Positions 36,406 through 47,099 of a stretch of DNA of 64,000 nt are shown here, in pieces. The stretch is from Parelaphostrongylus tenuis (Eukaryota; Nematoda; Chromadorea; Rhabditida; Metastrongylidae): NCBI GenBank assembly GCA_019055375.1, contig JAHQIW010000319.1, forward strand, positions 116,009 through 180,008. Direction: 5' to 3'. Position numbers and translations under genes: made by a program. Position 1 is the stretch's first letter, and every line of letters begins with the position of its first letter. Below the pieces are notes generated by a model. The model was not told the DNA's origin. It saw only the letters and a list, made by a program, of their open reading frames with translations, and did not search any database.

Positions 36406-36433
36406 AATACGTCAAACTTATTTGCCAACCTAT
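36406..36433 (-). repeat. mariner right terminal inverted repeat
   Basis: It ends AAACTTATTTGCCAACCTAT and is followed by TA. It pairs with the left repeat. Confidence 0.8.
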
Positions 36434-36439
36434 TAGACT

Positions 36440-37810
36440 CAAGCAGATCTAATTTTCAGGCCCAAAATTTGAATTTTTTTCCTAATTTATATCAACCTAT
36501 ATAATCTAATCTAACCGAAGTTGCTGTGCTCTTTGCGAGATGACATGTGAAATATCTAGACAAAAAAGCCAAACTTCACTTCATTTGAGAAATCTGGTAC
36601 ACGAGGTCCAACGGTCAATATCTACGATTTCAACTCAAGTTAACAACATAGAATATTAGTCCGCAAGGACAATTACTGATTTAATCTCGATTGATACTGA
36701 AATTGTTTGATCTATGTCAATACATGTATGCTAGTCCAGATAAATCTACTTAACCACAAAATTTAACTAAAAAGGGTTTATTATTTGTAAATAGCTGTGT
36801 TGAAAAAGGAATGAAGAGTGATGGGAATTTTATTCTTCCGTAATCACACCAGCAATTGAAATGAAGTCAAAATTACAGAATTCTCATAATATATGTAATA
36901 GACCAATTACACAATGGCAGCTTTGCCGTTTTTTAAGGTGGAAATAATTTCTGGACCACCGGAGTGGTCAACGAGCTGAAAACTTGCCCTAGTCATATAG
37001 GTTTACTATATTGCAATTGATATGTGCAATCTTTAAGGAACATTCTTCCGCCATTAAATATTTTCCAAACTAAACTTTTAGAAAGTGAAAAAAATACGTA
37101 TTAAATTTGTGGAAATATGACTGTGAATGCTTGATCGCGTGCGTTAGCGATACATTTGAAACAATATTATGTTTAATTAGACAAAATCCTACTTATTCAA
37201 TTGTAGTTGTTTTTTGAAATGAAAAGGTCACCGAAAAAAAGCAGAGAAAAATAAGCCTCGTAGGCTCTGAGAACTGAGAACTCTAAATGATTGGAACTCG
37301 TCTCAAAAGCGAAATTATTCCGCAAAACAAGCAGCATACACTCTTTTCAACAAGATACCTTATTTTATATTCCTGGTAGCCTAGAATTCTGTAATTCTGT
37401 CGGCGATGAATTATTTGAGGAGAGTAGGCTGAATAACGAATATATGTCAACTCGTTTTTGTCGGTCTCTTCTTAGTGTATTTTATTATTTCGGGAACCAC
37501 CCTATTGTTCTTGCCCATCTGTATTCCTTCGCTTTCATTGAATGAACGTCCTAGCGATGTTCATCTGTTGAGATGCATTCTGCTTAGATGTCATTTGGAA
37601 GAGGAGATATTCTCTAAAATGCTAAGCAACAAAAGGCGGAGCGATGCTCATTGTGTAGGTCCATCACAGCAAAGTTCACTCGGCGCTGTGGCTCACCTTA
37701 CCATTCATTAGGTTCTTCAAAGAAATCTCTGATTTATGGCTACATTTTAAATATGGCATATCTCAAGGCCAAAATAGACTCAGTTATCTGAACCAAAAAC
37801 GATCAGAATA
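36440..37810. other. gene-free stretch
   Basis: No gene is supported. A + strand frame at 37291-37545 contains GSLEFCNSVGDELFEES but lacks usable splice sites. Confidence 0.4.
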
Positions 37811-37814
37811 TAGA

Positions 37815-38725
37815 CATTAAAGCGTACGAGAATCAAGTTCACTTTTACATTTTGTAGAAAGTTTTGGTCTTGTAGAAGCGATGAAGTTGTTGAGGATAGC
37901 TTCAACCTCGGTTTGGTTTCCAAAGCACTTTGTACATGATGTTTTCGAGATGCCTGGAGAAAGGATAGTCCGTAAACAAAAAGCTGGCATTTAGAATGAA
38001 CTAGAGAGAGAATTCCATAATTCAGCTTCCTCAGCCTCTGCAACATCAGCGGAACAACGTTGGCTACTGACCAATTAGGGGCGCATCCACTGAATTTCGT
38101 GATGTGTTTCATCGACTAGCTGAATGGACTTATCTAACGCAAAAGTTTCACCCGGTTAACTTTCTTTGCGTCAATCTGCTTTCTGAAGTGATGCAGAGCT
38201 TCATCAATTTCCAGCCTTAGAGTCAGTTTCCAGCGTAGTGGAAAATCAGTTTTTCGTTGCACTTACTCCACGGTCGGGTCGAAGAAGAGATTGTTCTGAT
38301 GTGTGCTGACAATGTGTCAAACGGGTGTTTTTTTTCGATTGCCATCAATTTGCACAGCACCTATCTCTTGTTGAGCTTGTTAGACAATTGAATTTCCTTC
38401 AAATGCATGCACCGAATTCTTTTGCAAGTTTACGAACAGTTCTGTGTGCATTTGCTATCAACAAAGTCTTCAATTTATCGCTATTCAACGTCAAAATCGT
38501 AATGACAAAATCTTCCAAACCACGTCTTTCGTTAGCACTTCATTTCCTTGACTCCATATCTCGTTATTGTCTGGAGTCATTAGAGCTGCACAACGTCTGA
38601 GCTTGACTTTACAGAAGCAACCTTGTCGAAAATGCTGTCTTGACATCGAAAATACGAAATTCAACAATTTGTATCAATTATACGGAGCGAAATTGCGCAA
38701 AATGAGTACAGCTATATGTGCGTAT
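37815..38725 (-). mobile_element. decayed second-type mariner transposase
   Basis: Reading the minus strand from about 38700 to 37830 gives successive pieces of a mariner-type transposase. These are a helix-turn-helix-like region (NKLNKR and surroundings), FFDPTVE near 38275 where active elements have FL.RIVT.DE, LEIDEALHHFRKQIDAKKV near 38190, SRHLENIMYKVLW near 37955, then ILNNFIAS and KLF near 37880. Many stops and frameshifts interrupt it. It belongs to a different mariner lineage from the 35.7-kb element. No terminal repeats were identified. Confidence 0.6.
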
Positions 38726-38751
38726 ATACATGTTCATATACATTTAAAGCA

Positions 38752-38882
<131 letters not shown>

Positions 38883-38884
38883 TA

Positions 38885-39200
38885 GGGTACAGCGTTTGGA
38901 AAAGCCTAGGTGAGCGAGTATGATTACTCGAAAATAGTTACATCAATGAGTTAATAAGTCAGACGTTAACTTCTAAATAACCTAGTGATAGTGCGCTAAT
39001 TGTGAAATAAGTGATTTCAATCTTCTTAGACTTTGGTTGTTTACATCAAGGCTCTTTTTCCTTTTCTCTTTACTGACATATTCGTCGCTGAATAATTATT
39101 CAATCACGAAATGTTGTGATCTTTCTAAACTAGATGATCACCAACTATAGTCATAGTTGGAAGACCGCATTAAAAATCACGGACTCTCTACATATAAAAT
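38885..39200. other. gene-free stretch
   Basis: Nothing supportable. Confidence 0.5.
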
Positions 39201-39205
39201 TCGTC

Positions 39206-39682
39206 TCACTGATCTCCATTTACAACGTTTATGCATGAATAGATTACATGAGAGCGAAACCTCTTCATGTCGTATGCATAGGATCCATCCTGACCAGAAT
39301 TCACGTCTACATCGATTTCCCAGAGTTGCACTTCTCTATACTGTGACTGTCCGCTTTCAAAACATTTTTTGCGCTTTCTTTTATCTTCTACGTGGGTAGC
39401 GGAAGAGTGAGAGCTAGTTAAACCTCTCAAATCCACTTTCTGCGGTCGAATCGGCTGTTTTATTATCTCATCGTTTGAAATATCTAGTGATTTGACTCAA
39501 CACATTTGTGACGGTAAGGTTCTTCGGCAAATATTAGTTGACAGCTGATACTTGTAAAGACGAACTTTTGAGAACTTCATAAAAGACCTTCTTCTCCAGT
39601 CAACTTCTTTAATAATTAACCCTAAATGAACTACCACCAGTCTATAGCCTAACGGAATTTTACTTTTCTCATTCGTGTCCAA
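39206..39682 (-). pseudogene. unrecognised frame interrupted by one stop
   Basis: A single minus-strand frame of 159 codons is open except for one TGA at 39497-39499, between SQMC and VKSLDISND. Upstream it reads RLVVVHLGLIIKEVDWRR; downstream it reads VEDKRKRKKCFESGQSQY then REVQLWEIDVDVN and ends NVVNGDQ. Two coding-like pieces keeping the same frame across a stop suggests a recent pseudogene, or a small intron hiding the stop. No family is recognised. Confidence 0.3.
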
Positions 39683-39689
39683 GACTCAA

Positions 39690-40380
39690 AATGTGCCAAT
39701 AATGAAAAGAAATTTTCCTAGCAGACTGAATCTTCTCCGCGTAAAAAAAAAAAGTTTGCAGTCAAACATGTGCGAAATCTAATCAGCTGTATTCAATTCT
39801 AACGTTGAATATGAGCTGAAACATTCTCTTCCAATGCTTCAAAGTTCAGTGATTTTCGGTAGTTTTGTATGTATTGAAACTAATGCATATCATTGTGAGT
39901 GTACTGAATATGAACAGCTAATAATAAGAAAAATTATTACACAAAACGATGAGTGTTTATAAATTCTTTGAATATCACACGGAGTTGTCTAGACCGCTTG
40001 ATAGAGAACTACATCAACTTACGGTACACCAATTTTTCCTTTTCTTTTCTTTTCATTTTTCTTTCCTTTTTTGTTTCTTAATGGATTTTTGAAGCAAATC
40101 CGCAAAATGTGGTGTAATTTGTCATCTTTACCGGAAGGCGGTCTTTTGAGAAGTTTTAGTCGCTTCTCAAACGGAATGGTGTGGTGTTATAATTGAAAAG
40201 TTTCAAAAGGGAGTAGATAGGGAAAAAATTGAAATTAACACACCGTTTTTAGTCGATAAACCAAGAATCAATGATGAGAGAAAGGTTTAAATTCTGACTG
40301 CTTGCATAAATTTTGATAATATTGATGATAATAACAGTAACTATGAAATCACTCAAATTGATCCGTATCAAATTTTTGTT
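39690..40380. other. gene-free stretch with a T-rich tract
   Basis: The only notable structure is a pyrimidine tract at 40031-40079, TTTTTCCTTTTCTTTTC and similar. No gene. Confidence 0.5.
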
Positions 40381-40382
40381 TT

Positions 40383-40585
40383 CACTGTGCGGATCTCAGT
40401 ACTTCTGGAATTCAATTTGTCTCCTCACATTCATCGCTTCATGGGAGATTCATTTTCTTCACGATGTTACAATCTTGACGATAGCCAGTTTGGGTCGTTC
40501 CGTAGGTCGTCCATCATTGACTGCCGGAGAGCTAAGGTATCAATCCCGCGCCGAGCATCACTAGCCACTCAACCACAGGCCCCTA
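40383..40585 (-). mobile_element. SINE-D copy 3
   Basis: It starts on the + strand with ACTGTGCGGATCTCAGTAC, the shared 3' end, and contains GACTGCCGGAGAGC. At the far end is CACTCAACCACAGGCCCC, the inverse of a decayed tRNA-like head. Orientation is minus, as for all other copies. Confidence 0.6.
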
Positions 40586-40646
40586 ATCTAATAATGACAA
40601 CTTTTACTTATTTATTTTACACAACCCGTCATCGCTGCTTTACTCA

Positions 40647-40700
40647 TCTCTGTACTTCTGGCATTCGATTCGTTTCCTCGCATTCATCGTTCTCAATGAT
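40647..40700 (-). repeat. SINE-D 3'-end fragment
   Basis: CTGTACTTCTGGCATTCGA...CCTCGCATTCATCGTT repeats the segment at 40398-40440 about 250 bases later in the same orientation. It is a partial second copy. Confidence 0.5.
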
Positions 40701-40709
40701 CTTCAAAGA

Positions 40710-40970
40710 ACTAGGAAAACCACTTTTCATTAAACTCCGGAATGTGAAATGGAAAGTGGAAAATGAAAGCGAGAGAATATCTAAGGAAATTGTCTTTTTT
40801 AGATGATTGCGAGAGGCCGAATTGTCTTCTTCCAAATCGGTGGCTAACATTTTGGCGACTTTCTCAAAGCCGTATTATCTAAGTGTAAAACTCCTATACG
40901 TACCGACCTCGTGCAAGCTCTAGATTAAGATTAGATCTTAATATCATCGAATAACAATTTATTCAGTAAT
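40710..40970. other. gene-free spacer
   Basis: Nothing recognised. Confidence 0.5.
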
Positions 40971-40974
40971 GTAG

Positions 40975-41640
40975 AGTATTATGCAAAACTTCGAATCTTA
41001 GAAAGAATCGAACCCTTACTTCGCTCTTTCTGGGGATGCGTGCTACCTAGGTGCACTACGGAGGTTCCTGCTCTGTTCCACCCACTCGGTTTCTGCATAC
41101 AGACAGTCGGTCTATCTACAAGCAACCGCCAACGGTCTAGCCTAGTAAAGCTCATATTAGCATTGAACCCAGTTGCGCTGACAGATATTGGATATGTATA
41201 GTAGCAAGAAATTTTTATTCAACCGCTCTTTTAGCAGTAGTATGATGTTACAGTTTTATATCCAATAATATAGAATAATACGCAAAGTTTTGAACCTCAG
41301 ATGGGAAACAGTGTCATATTTCACCCTTTCTGATGACCATGTGATCAAGAGCGGTTAAATAACGAGTTCTTGTTGATTACATATATTTCATATCTGTCAG
41401 CCATGCCGTTATGTGTTTCCCAAATCAAACCGTTGACGGTTGGATGCTGACAGATCGATGTTTGTTTTGCAGAAAGAAAGGTAGCACAGCAGGAACCTCG
41501 GTAGTGCGACTGATTAGTACGCGCCCACAAAAAGGCGACTGCGGGTTTGATTTCCGCCTGACATCTAAAATTTTGTGTATCACTCTACATTATTGGATAT
41601 ATAATCATTTCATCACACCACCGCCAAAGGAGCACTTGAA
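40975..41640. repeat. palindromic tRNA-like repeat, copy 3
   Basis: The left module on the minus strand (about 41000-41070) carries GGGTTCGATT-like box B (+ strand AATCGAACCC). The spacer AGCATTGAACCCAGTTG matches 8120. The right module on the + strand (41493-41565) starts AACCTCGGTAGTGCG and has the box-B-like GGGTTTGATTTCC. The modules are tRNA-like but unpaired at the acceptor stem. They are homologous to 7965-8400. Confidence 0.5.
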
Positions 41641-41644
41641 TAAA

Positions 41645-42648
41645 TAATTCTTACTGATCTTCGAATATTTCACGTGTTTCTTCGGATGCCGCTTCAGGTT
41701 TTCATACTCGCCATGAAATTCATAGAATGCCGTCCAAAACGACTCCTTGAAATCCTAGAGGTATCCGAGCTGAAGCGTTTCCTAAGGCGTTCGTTGATTG
41801 TTTGAAAGATGTTGTTGGACTAGGCAATTGGAACAATAATAATAGATATCAACAATGATGAAAAGTGTTCAAATAACGGTAAAGGCTTGAGGCTCTTATT
41901 CATGTACTGCTGATAATTTCGATAACTAGTAAACTCGAGGAGATATGATCGACGTAGAGAAGAGCTTTGCTCCTAAGTGCTGTTTAGATTCTCAAAATTG
42001 TCCAGAATCAAAATTTCAAAACGAATAAGGACTAATGTCAAGTGTTTCTATATCTTGGAAACTGTAGTATCTTCATTTAAACTTTGAAAAATCTTAAACG
42101 GATTCTTACGGCCATAAACATCGAAGATGGACATGCGAAGATCATTATGCTTTAATGAAGAAGATATCGCTCAATCAATTCATTATTTTTATTTTTGAAC
42201 TACAGATTGTGTTGAGACAAAAGCTCACAGACTTCTTTTGGGGTCTCTCAGAAAGTCACAATTCATTCATGAAAGAACGAAATATTTTAGGTTATAGACA
42301 TAAGATATCGTAATCCTAACTGTTTTTATCGTAGTCAATAATATATGCTGTGAGTCAAAATGTGCAGGTGTAAAGTTGAAAACTATCGTCCTTTTTGCAC
42401 TTATACTCAAATCGATTCTAGATGCTAAATAAATGCTCAATTAATTGAGATATCAGTAATAATTTGATGCGTTTGCTTAATTGGAATAGTATGTATAATA
42501 CGATTTTCCTCACGGGAAGAACTCGATTGTTTGACATGGAATCTGAGAGAAGACTAATCATTTTATAGCGCCATAGAAATACATTATGAAGCGTCCAATA
42601 TATTCTCACTCCACTAGCATCTCGAGAAACAAGACCCAATGATTGCCT
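41645..42648. other. gene-free stretch
   Basis: No gene or recognised repeat. Confidence 0.5.
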
Positions 42649-42649
42649 T

Positions 42650-43235
42650 AGAGATTCTTCAAGAATTTTAGTATTTTTACTGCTTTTTCGCATGTTATGA
42701 TGTTTCGTAAATACCTAGGAAAATTGAGTGGAGGGCAGAAATCTGGCCTCAAGCGGGAATCGCATCCGTGTTTCGTCCTATCGGGGAACGCGTGCTCTAC
42801 CACTATACCACCAAGGCACATTTGCCCGATCACTCATTCTTCAACATCTCTATATTAGCTATTGAAGACGGGTTCGAATCCCGCCTGAGGTCATGGTTTT
42901 GTCCACCACTCAATTCTCTTAGGTATTTATGAAACATCATAACACTGCGAAAAGCAGTAAAAATACTAGAATTCTTGAGCATTGTATCTAACGTGGCTAT
43001 CAGCTCAAGTGTGTTTATAGAGCAAAGTCGCATACCCGACCAAATCTGCTGAAGGTTGGTGGCTGATAGCTAACATAGAGATGTCGAAAAATGAGTGGTC
43101 GGGCAAATGCGCCTCGATGGTGTAGTGGTGGAGCACGCGTCCCCGGCTCGGATGAAACGCGGGTTCGATTACCGCCCAAAGTCATGTCATTGCCCACCAC
43201 TCAATTTTCCTAGAAATTTTTCTCAAGCCTTAAAG
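42650..43235. repeat. palindromic tRNA-like repeat, copy 4 (best preserved)
   Basis: Two long inverted arms lie at about 42655-42737 and 42897-42990. They carry TATTTTTACTGCTTTTTCGC and its inverse GCGAAAAGCAGTAAAAATA, and AAATACCTAGGAAAATTGAG and its inverse. They enclose a minus-strand tRNA-like module with box A TGGTATAGTGG and a + strand box B GGGTTCGAATCCC (42869). A third module at 43110-43185 has box A TGGTGTAGTGG and box B GGGTTCGATTACC. Acceptor stems do not close. Pol III promoters and self-complementary arms suggest a SINE or MITE-like composite (inference). Confidence 0.65.
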
Positions 43236-43239
43236 TCTG

Positions 43240-43910
43240 GTACGTGTACTAAAGTTATTTCGGTGTGTTATTTATGACCCCTTAAGACATTTCCAATCCT
43301 CTCAAACATTTCAAGGCCTCCTTCACATTTGTAAGCCAAGAAATAGATAATTGATCTAAAACATTCCGTCCGCAGAGTTTATACTGGTCACTGGGAAAAA
43401 AGGATGTCAACGCCACACTGCGTTTGGTCCGCATATTATGGTTTAGTAGACGTCTTTCCATAACCGCGTTCAAATATGATTATCATTAAAAAAAAATTCT
43501 TAAGACTGGCCATTTTGCTTTTGTAAGCCTGACATGATAAATAATTCACTGTTTCTTTGGCAAGTACTCGCGAGGTTGTTATCATGCTATTTGTTCATGA
43601 AAGCTGACATTTTGGCAAATTTTGTCTTTTTTAGAACCTAAACGAGACTATTGACCCTAATCTAGTCAGCCAACGACATCCATAACTTCAAAGCAATGTG
43701 CAGGACATCAAGATTTGAACCGTGTTGGAAACAAAGTAACTTCGTCACAAACTCACGCGCTCTTATAAATCTTCTGCTGAATAATCCTCGACGAGACCAA
43801 TTACAGAAGTTACAAGAATGAGTAGTCCGTTTCTCCCACATGGAGAGAATTAAATAAAAAAAAACTCAAATATAAATTATAGTGTGAGAACAAGCCTGAC
43901 AGCCTGCAGC
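43240..43910. other. gene-free stretch
   Basis: Nothing supportable. A minus-strand frame at 43282-43473 is probably chance. Confidence 0.4.
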
Positions 43911-43914
43911 TTAC

Positions 43915-43985
43915 TGCTGGACTAAAAGAATTCATCCAAAATCTCCCGAAGGCTTTACGCGCTAAATCCGCCGGAATATCAGCTA
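43915..43985 (-). CDS. candidate internal exon, unrecognised
   Basis: On the minus strand, the acceptor GATTTATAG is followed by 71 bases and then the donor CCAGCA|GTAAGC. The frame reads ADIPADLARKAFGRFWMNSF and ends SPA. The GC-richer third positions fit coding. Its phase does not match the exon at 44208-44295 directly, so another exon would be needed between them or the two belong to different transcripts. No family is recognised. Confidence 0.3.
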
Positions 43986-44207
43986 CTATAAATCTATAGA
44001 AAGATAACAACTCCGAGTTTGCTTATTAAGAAAAAAAGCGAGTCATTAGAAAAGACACATAAATCAGAATTATGTATGAAACATCATTTAGTTCAGAGAA
44101 TTGCAATGAACTCTTTCTTATATATTCTAATATTCTTTGCAGTTCTATAAATTTTCGTTCGTTGATTTTATCGAAAAATTTTCTGTTTCCTCGTGTTCTT
44201 CACTTAC

Positions 44208-44295
44208 TGGAATCTCGTTCAACATATACCCAACCTCATTGCTCAGTTGTGTGCTTCCAGCTTCTCCTACCTCATATATTTGGAATCCTTTCACC
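44208..44295 (-). CDS. candidate internal exon, unrecognised
   Basis: On the minus strand, the acceptor AACTAATTTTAG precedes 88 bases that end at a strong donor ATTCCA|GTAAGT. Only one frame is open: VKGFQIYEVGEAGSTQLSNE, then VGYMLNEIP. The paired splice signals and a single balanced frame are what one expects of a real short exon, but nothing confirms it. Confidence 0.3.
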
Positions 44296-44299
44296 CTAA

Positions 44300-45420
44300 A
44301 ATTAGTTCTACATTTGAAATCAACATAAATTGAATGATTTGAGGAGATTGAAAGTAAAAGGTAATATGACTTCAACACATTTTTTCAACTTAGTGATTTT
44401 TTATTTGTCAATATCTCGATTATTAGAGGATCCCATTACTGTGCTTTTCCAATTCCTCTACTGCTATTATTCCCATTATTCTAAGTTTTATACGATATTT
44501 CATGCATTTCCATATCTCCAAATGGCAAAACGCGGCATAATTCATTATTTGTCGACCATGAGTTCGTTATATTATTAATTTTAATAATATTGATGGTAAT
44601 AGTCTTAAGTCGTTCCATAACTTTTGGCTTAAGAATGATAAATACCATTACTATGCAAAGGTAATTAAAATTGCATAAGTTTGCTTTCGTTCAAATGCGT
44701 ATTTCTTCGCAAACATTTTGGTATAAAGCTTGCTTATACTTGATCCAAGACATGCTGTCGTGGGAACAAATTTAAATGCTGCTCATGCACAAATGGCGCG
44801 TAGAAGAAAATGTTAGCGATGCGGAGCGTACGATTAACAGAGCTTTCTGTGAACGGCCTAAGCGCGGCTAATCCTCCACACTTTTCTCTCCAGCTTTGGA
44901 CTTTGTGAACACTTCCTAGAGTCCTTTCTGCAACCGTATCATCGCCTCAAACTCCATTAACCTTGCGCTATGCTTCAATATCACTTTCCCCTATGCGCCA
45001 TTCATGCCTGAACAGCAAGAGAATTCGTTCTGAAGACAGCTTCATATTGGAGCAAGTATAGGCAAGTTCTGTACCAAAATGCTTACAAGAAAATACGCGA
45101 TTGGACGATATTAAAGTCATGCAATTTCATCTACTTCTAATTAATAAATTTGGTGTTTATTGCTCTAGTACCAAAAAATATGGAACGGCCTTATAGCGAT
45201 AGTATGACAATAATAATAGAAGCAATCACAAAAACATTGGGTTAGTCATTGATAACCACCACAAAATTAAAGTAACAGTAATATTTACTACTATTAATAA
45301 TCAACAATAGGAAGTAGTCTAGTGTTTAATGATGCTGTGTATTAGAAGCAAGGTGATAAGCAGGGCGCTGGTTCAATTTCCTCACTCATACCCTCTTGCA
45401 TTCGATCAACGAATGCCTTA
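44300..45420. other. gene-free stretch
   Basis: No gene is supported. Confidence 0.4.
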
Positions 45421-45421
45421 G

Positions 45422-45644
45422 GGTACGCCTTCGCTCAAATGCCTCCACTGTTGCGAGCGAAATAGTCTCGGCCAGCATTCTACGACTTTTACGGAAGAGA
45501 CGGAGTCATCAAGGAACAGCGGAAGCAACTCGTAATGTCGAAGTTTTTCTTGTGGAGGATGAATACAATCAAGTTAATCGATTGCAAGAAATGTTGTCAT
45601 CAGCACAACAAATTTTGAAAATGAATTGTGTGTGTATACTATTA
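45422..45644 (+). CDS. candidate exon, coiled-coil-like; possible 5' exon of the globin gene
   Basis: The frame open from 45360 to 45692 has a coding-like middle: VRLRSNASTVASEIVSASIL, then RLLRKRRSHQGTAEATRN, then VEDEYNQVNRLQEMLSSAQQ. The last part is a likely amphipathic or coiled helix. A possible acceptor GAATGCCTTAG precedes it and a weak donor TTGTGT|GTATAC follows. Ending there would leave two bases of a codon, which is exactly the phase the first recognised globin exon (48828) needs. Linkage to the globin is inference from phase and order; no alternative 3' partner was found. The boundaries are uncertain. Confidence 0.35.
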
Positions 45645-45829
45645 AGAATTATAATCATTAGTAATACGAGTAATATGAATAACAGTTACTAATAGTAATT
45701 GTTTGATATTGAGAATAACAATAATTTAGGGAATAATATTAACAATAATACATAATATTGCCAATAATTTTCGTTATCGAACAGGGAAGAAACAACTACA
45801 TCTTAGTAACGGAAGACTGCTATACGTGC

Positions 45830-46740
45830 TCGTTTCATTGAAGAGGCCTTGTTATAGCACAATAGCACTAAATAAGATTATGTTTCACATGGGTTTCACA
45901 TTATTGAAATCACTGTGCTTATAATCCACTGAATAAGATTTTTTCTCAGAATGTGAGTGATTGATCGATAGCCGAAATCTTGAAAAATGCAAAAACGCTT
46001 TTGCTTTCCAGATGGACTCTTTTACAGGGGTGTAGCATTCAAAACAACATTGTGTTTCACATTGGCCTCGCTTATTATCATTGTGCTTATATTACACTGA
46101 ATAGAATCTTTCCTAAGACTGCTAGTAATCGTTCGATAAGTTAAATTCTGAAGATTCCAAAATACGTTCGCTTTTTGTAAAGGCGTTTTCACAGAGCAGT
46201 AGCAAAAAGAAAATTTTGTGTTTCACAAACGCGTATTTCTTGCACGATGAACTCTTCCTTTGAACTATACGTAACTATTCGATAACGTATGTCTCAATGA
46301 TATCAACTCGGTGCTTTTTTTTCCTGAGAGGGCAGTTTTACTGTAGTGTAGCAGGGAAAATAAGATTGAGTCTCGCATACAGCGCACCACTTATCTGAAG
46401 GGCGTGTGTTGGCTGTGATTGATTACACACGATTCACAGTGGAGTGCTATTTTTATTATTGGATTTAGTGCCTTTCTCCGCTTGGAAAGGAACTTTAGAT
46501 TAAACGTGTGACTCTTATTATTCGTAGATTTCCTCCAAAAGTTCATATGTTTTTCAAACTTCTATCGAAATGTAAACGTGATAATTATAAAAACGCGAAG
46601 CGTGTGAAACATAATTTTATTTGTTATGCTACAGCGCTATAAAAAGGCATTTTTTTGGAAGTGAAGCGCGTAGAGCAGTTTCCTCGAGGTTCATGCGGTA
46701 CTTATAAGATTTTTTTGTCGAACAAAAGAAGTCAACTGTT
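45830..46740. repeat. fold-back repeat family, cluster 2
   Basis: Three inverted modules (45840-45910, 46020-46070, 46190-46245) each read like GTAGCA...TGTGTTTCACA. Then comes TGTAGTGTAGCAGGGAAAAT at 46335 and, in the opposite orientation, GTGTGAAACATAATTTTATT...GCTACAGCGCTATAAAA at 46598. The opposite-facing modules can pair over long distances. The cluster matches 53165-53830 block by block. Confidence 0.6.
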
Positions 46741-46789
46741 CATTCGCTGGCCAGATGACGGAAAATAACAATAGTAATAATAATGAAGG

Positions 46790-47065
46790 GCGTGTGTGAC
46801 GCAGTCATTAGAAGTGCCTTAAAGGTTTGTTCGATTCGCTGCCCAAGACTCACCAAACTTCTTTCCTTTTGGAGCCGTCGAATTGGTGTCCGACGTGTCT
46901 TAAGAGGTTATCAGCACTCGCTTTATGCATTAATAGACCATCGCTAGCCATTTTGAAGGCCCAATATGCATTTACTCACCTCTAAAGGTGCTCAAATACT
47001 GATGTAATATGTATGGCGCATCCCTTAAAGATTAATTAACTCTGAGAGCTTTATCCTTTATTCAT
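46790..47065 (+). mobile_element. SINE-A copy 3
   Basis: Ordered SINE-A blocks occur: GACTCACCAAACTT, CAGCACTCG, GCCCAATATGCATTTACTCA, ATGTATGGCGCATCCC, GATTAATTAACTCTGAGAGC, then the tail TTTATCCTTTATTC. More diverged than the copy at 25.1 kb. Confidence 0.6.
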
Positions 47066-47099
47066 TTTGATTATAGTATTAATAATGGCCGTAACGTCA

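Larger units (their letters stand above)
35693..36433 (-). mobile_element. internally deleted mariner with both terminal inverted repeats
   Basis: The left end TTAGGTTGGCAACTAAGTTT and the right end (reverse complement ATAGGTTGGCAAATAAGTTT) are near-perfect inverted repeats flanked by TA on both sides, the mariner target site. The minus strand carries the C-terminal part of a transposase: PHIARLTLQKTKELGW (about 36060), a decayed SPDAAPS-type region, then GRRFAEFDDTIKHQFEYFAS and FYRRDIEKLAKIW (about 35930-35820). The element is 741 bases against about 1.3 kb for intact mariners, so the N-terminal half is missing. Similar inverted repeats are known from hookworm mariners. Confidence 0.8.

Noticed and set aside
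43110..43185. Possible tRNA gene (box A and box B present)
   Set aside because: The 3' side does not pair with the GCCTCGA 5' acceptor strand, and the same module recurs in a palindromic repeat family. It is a tRNA-derived repeat.
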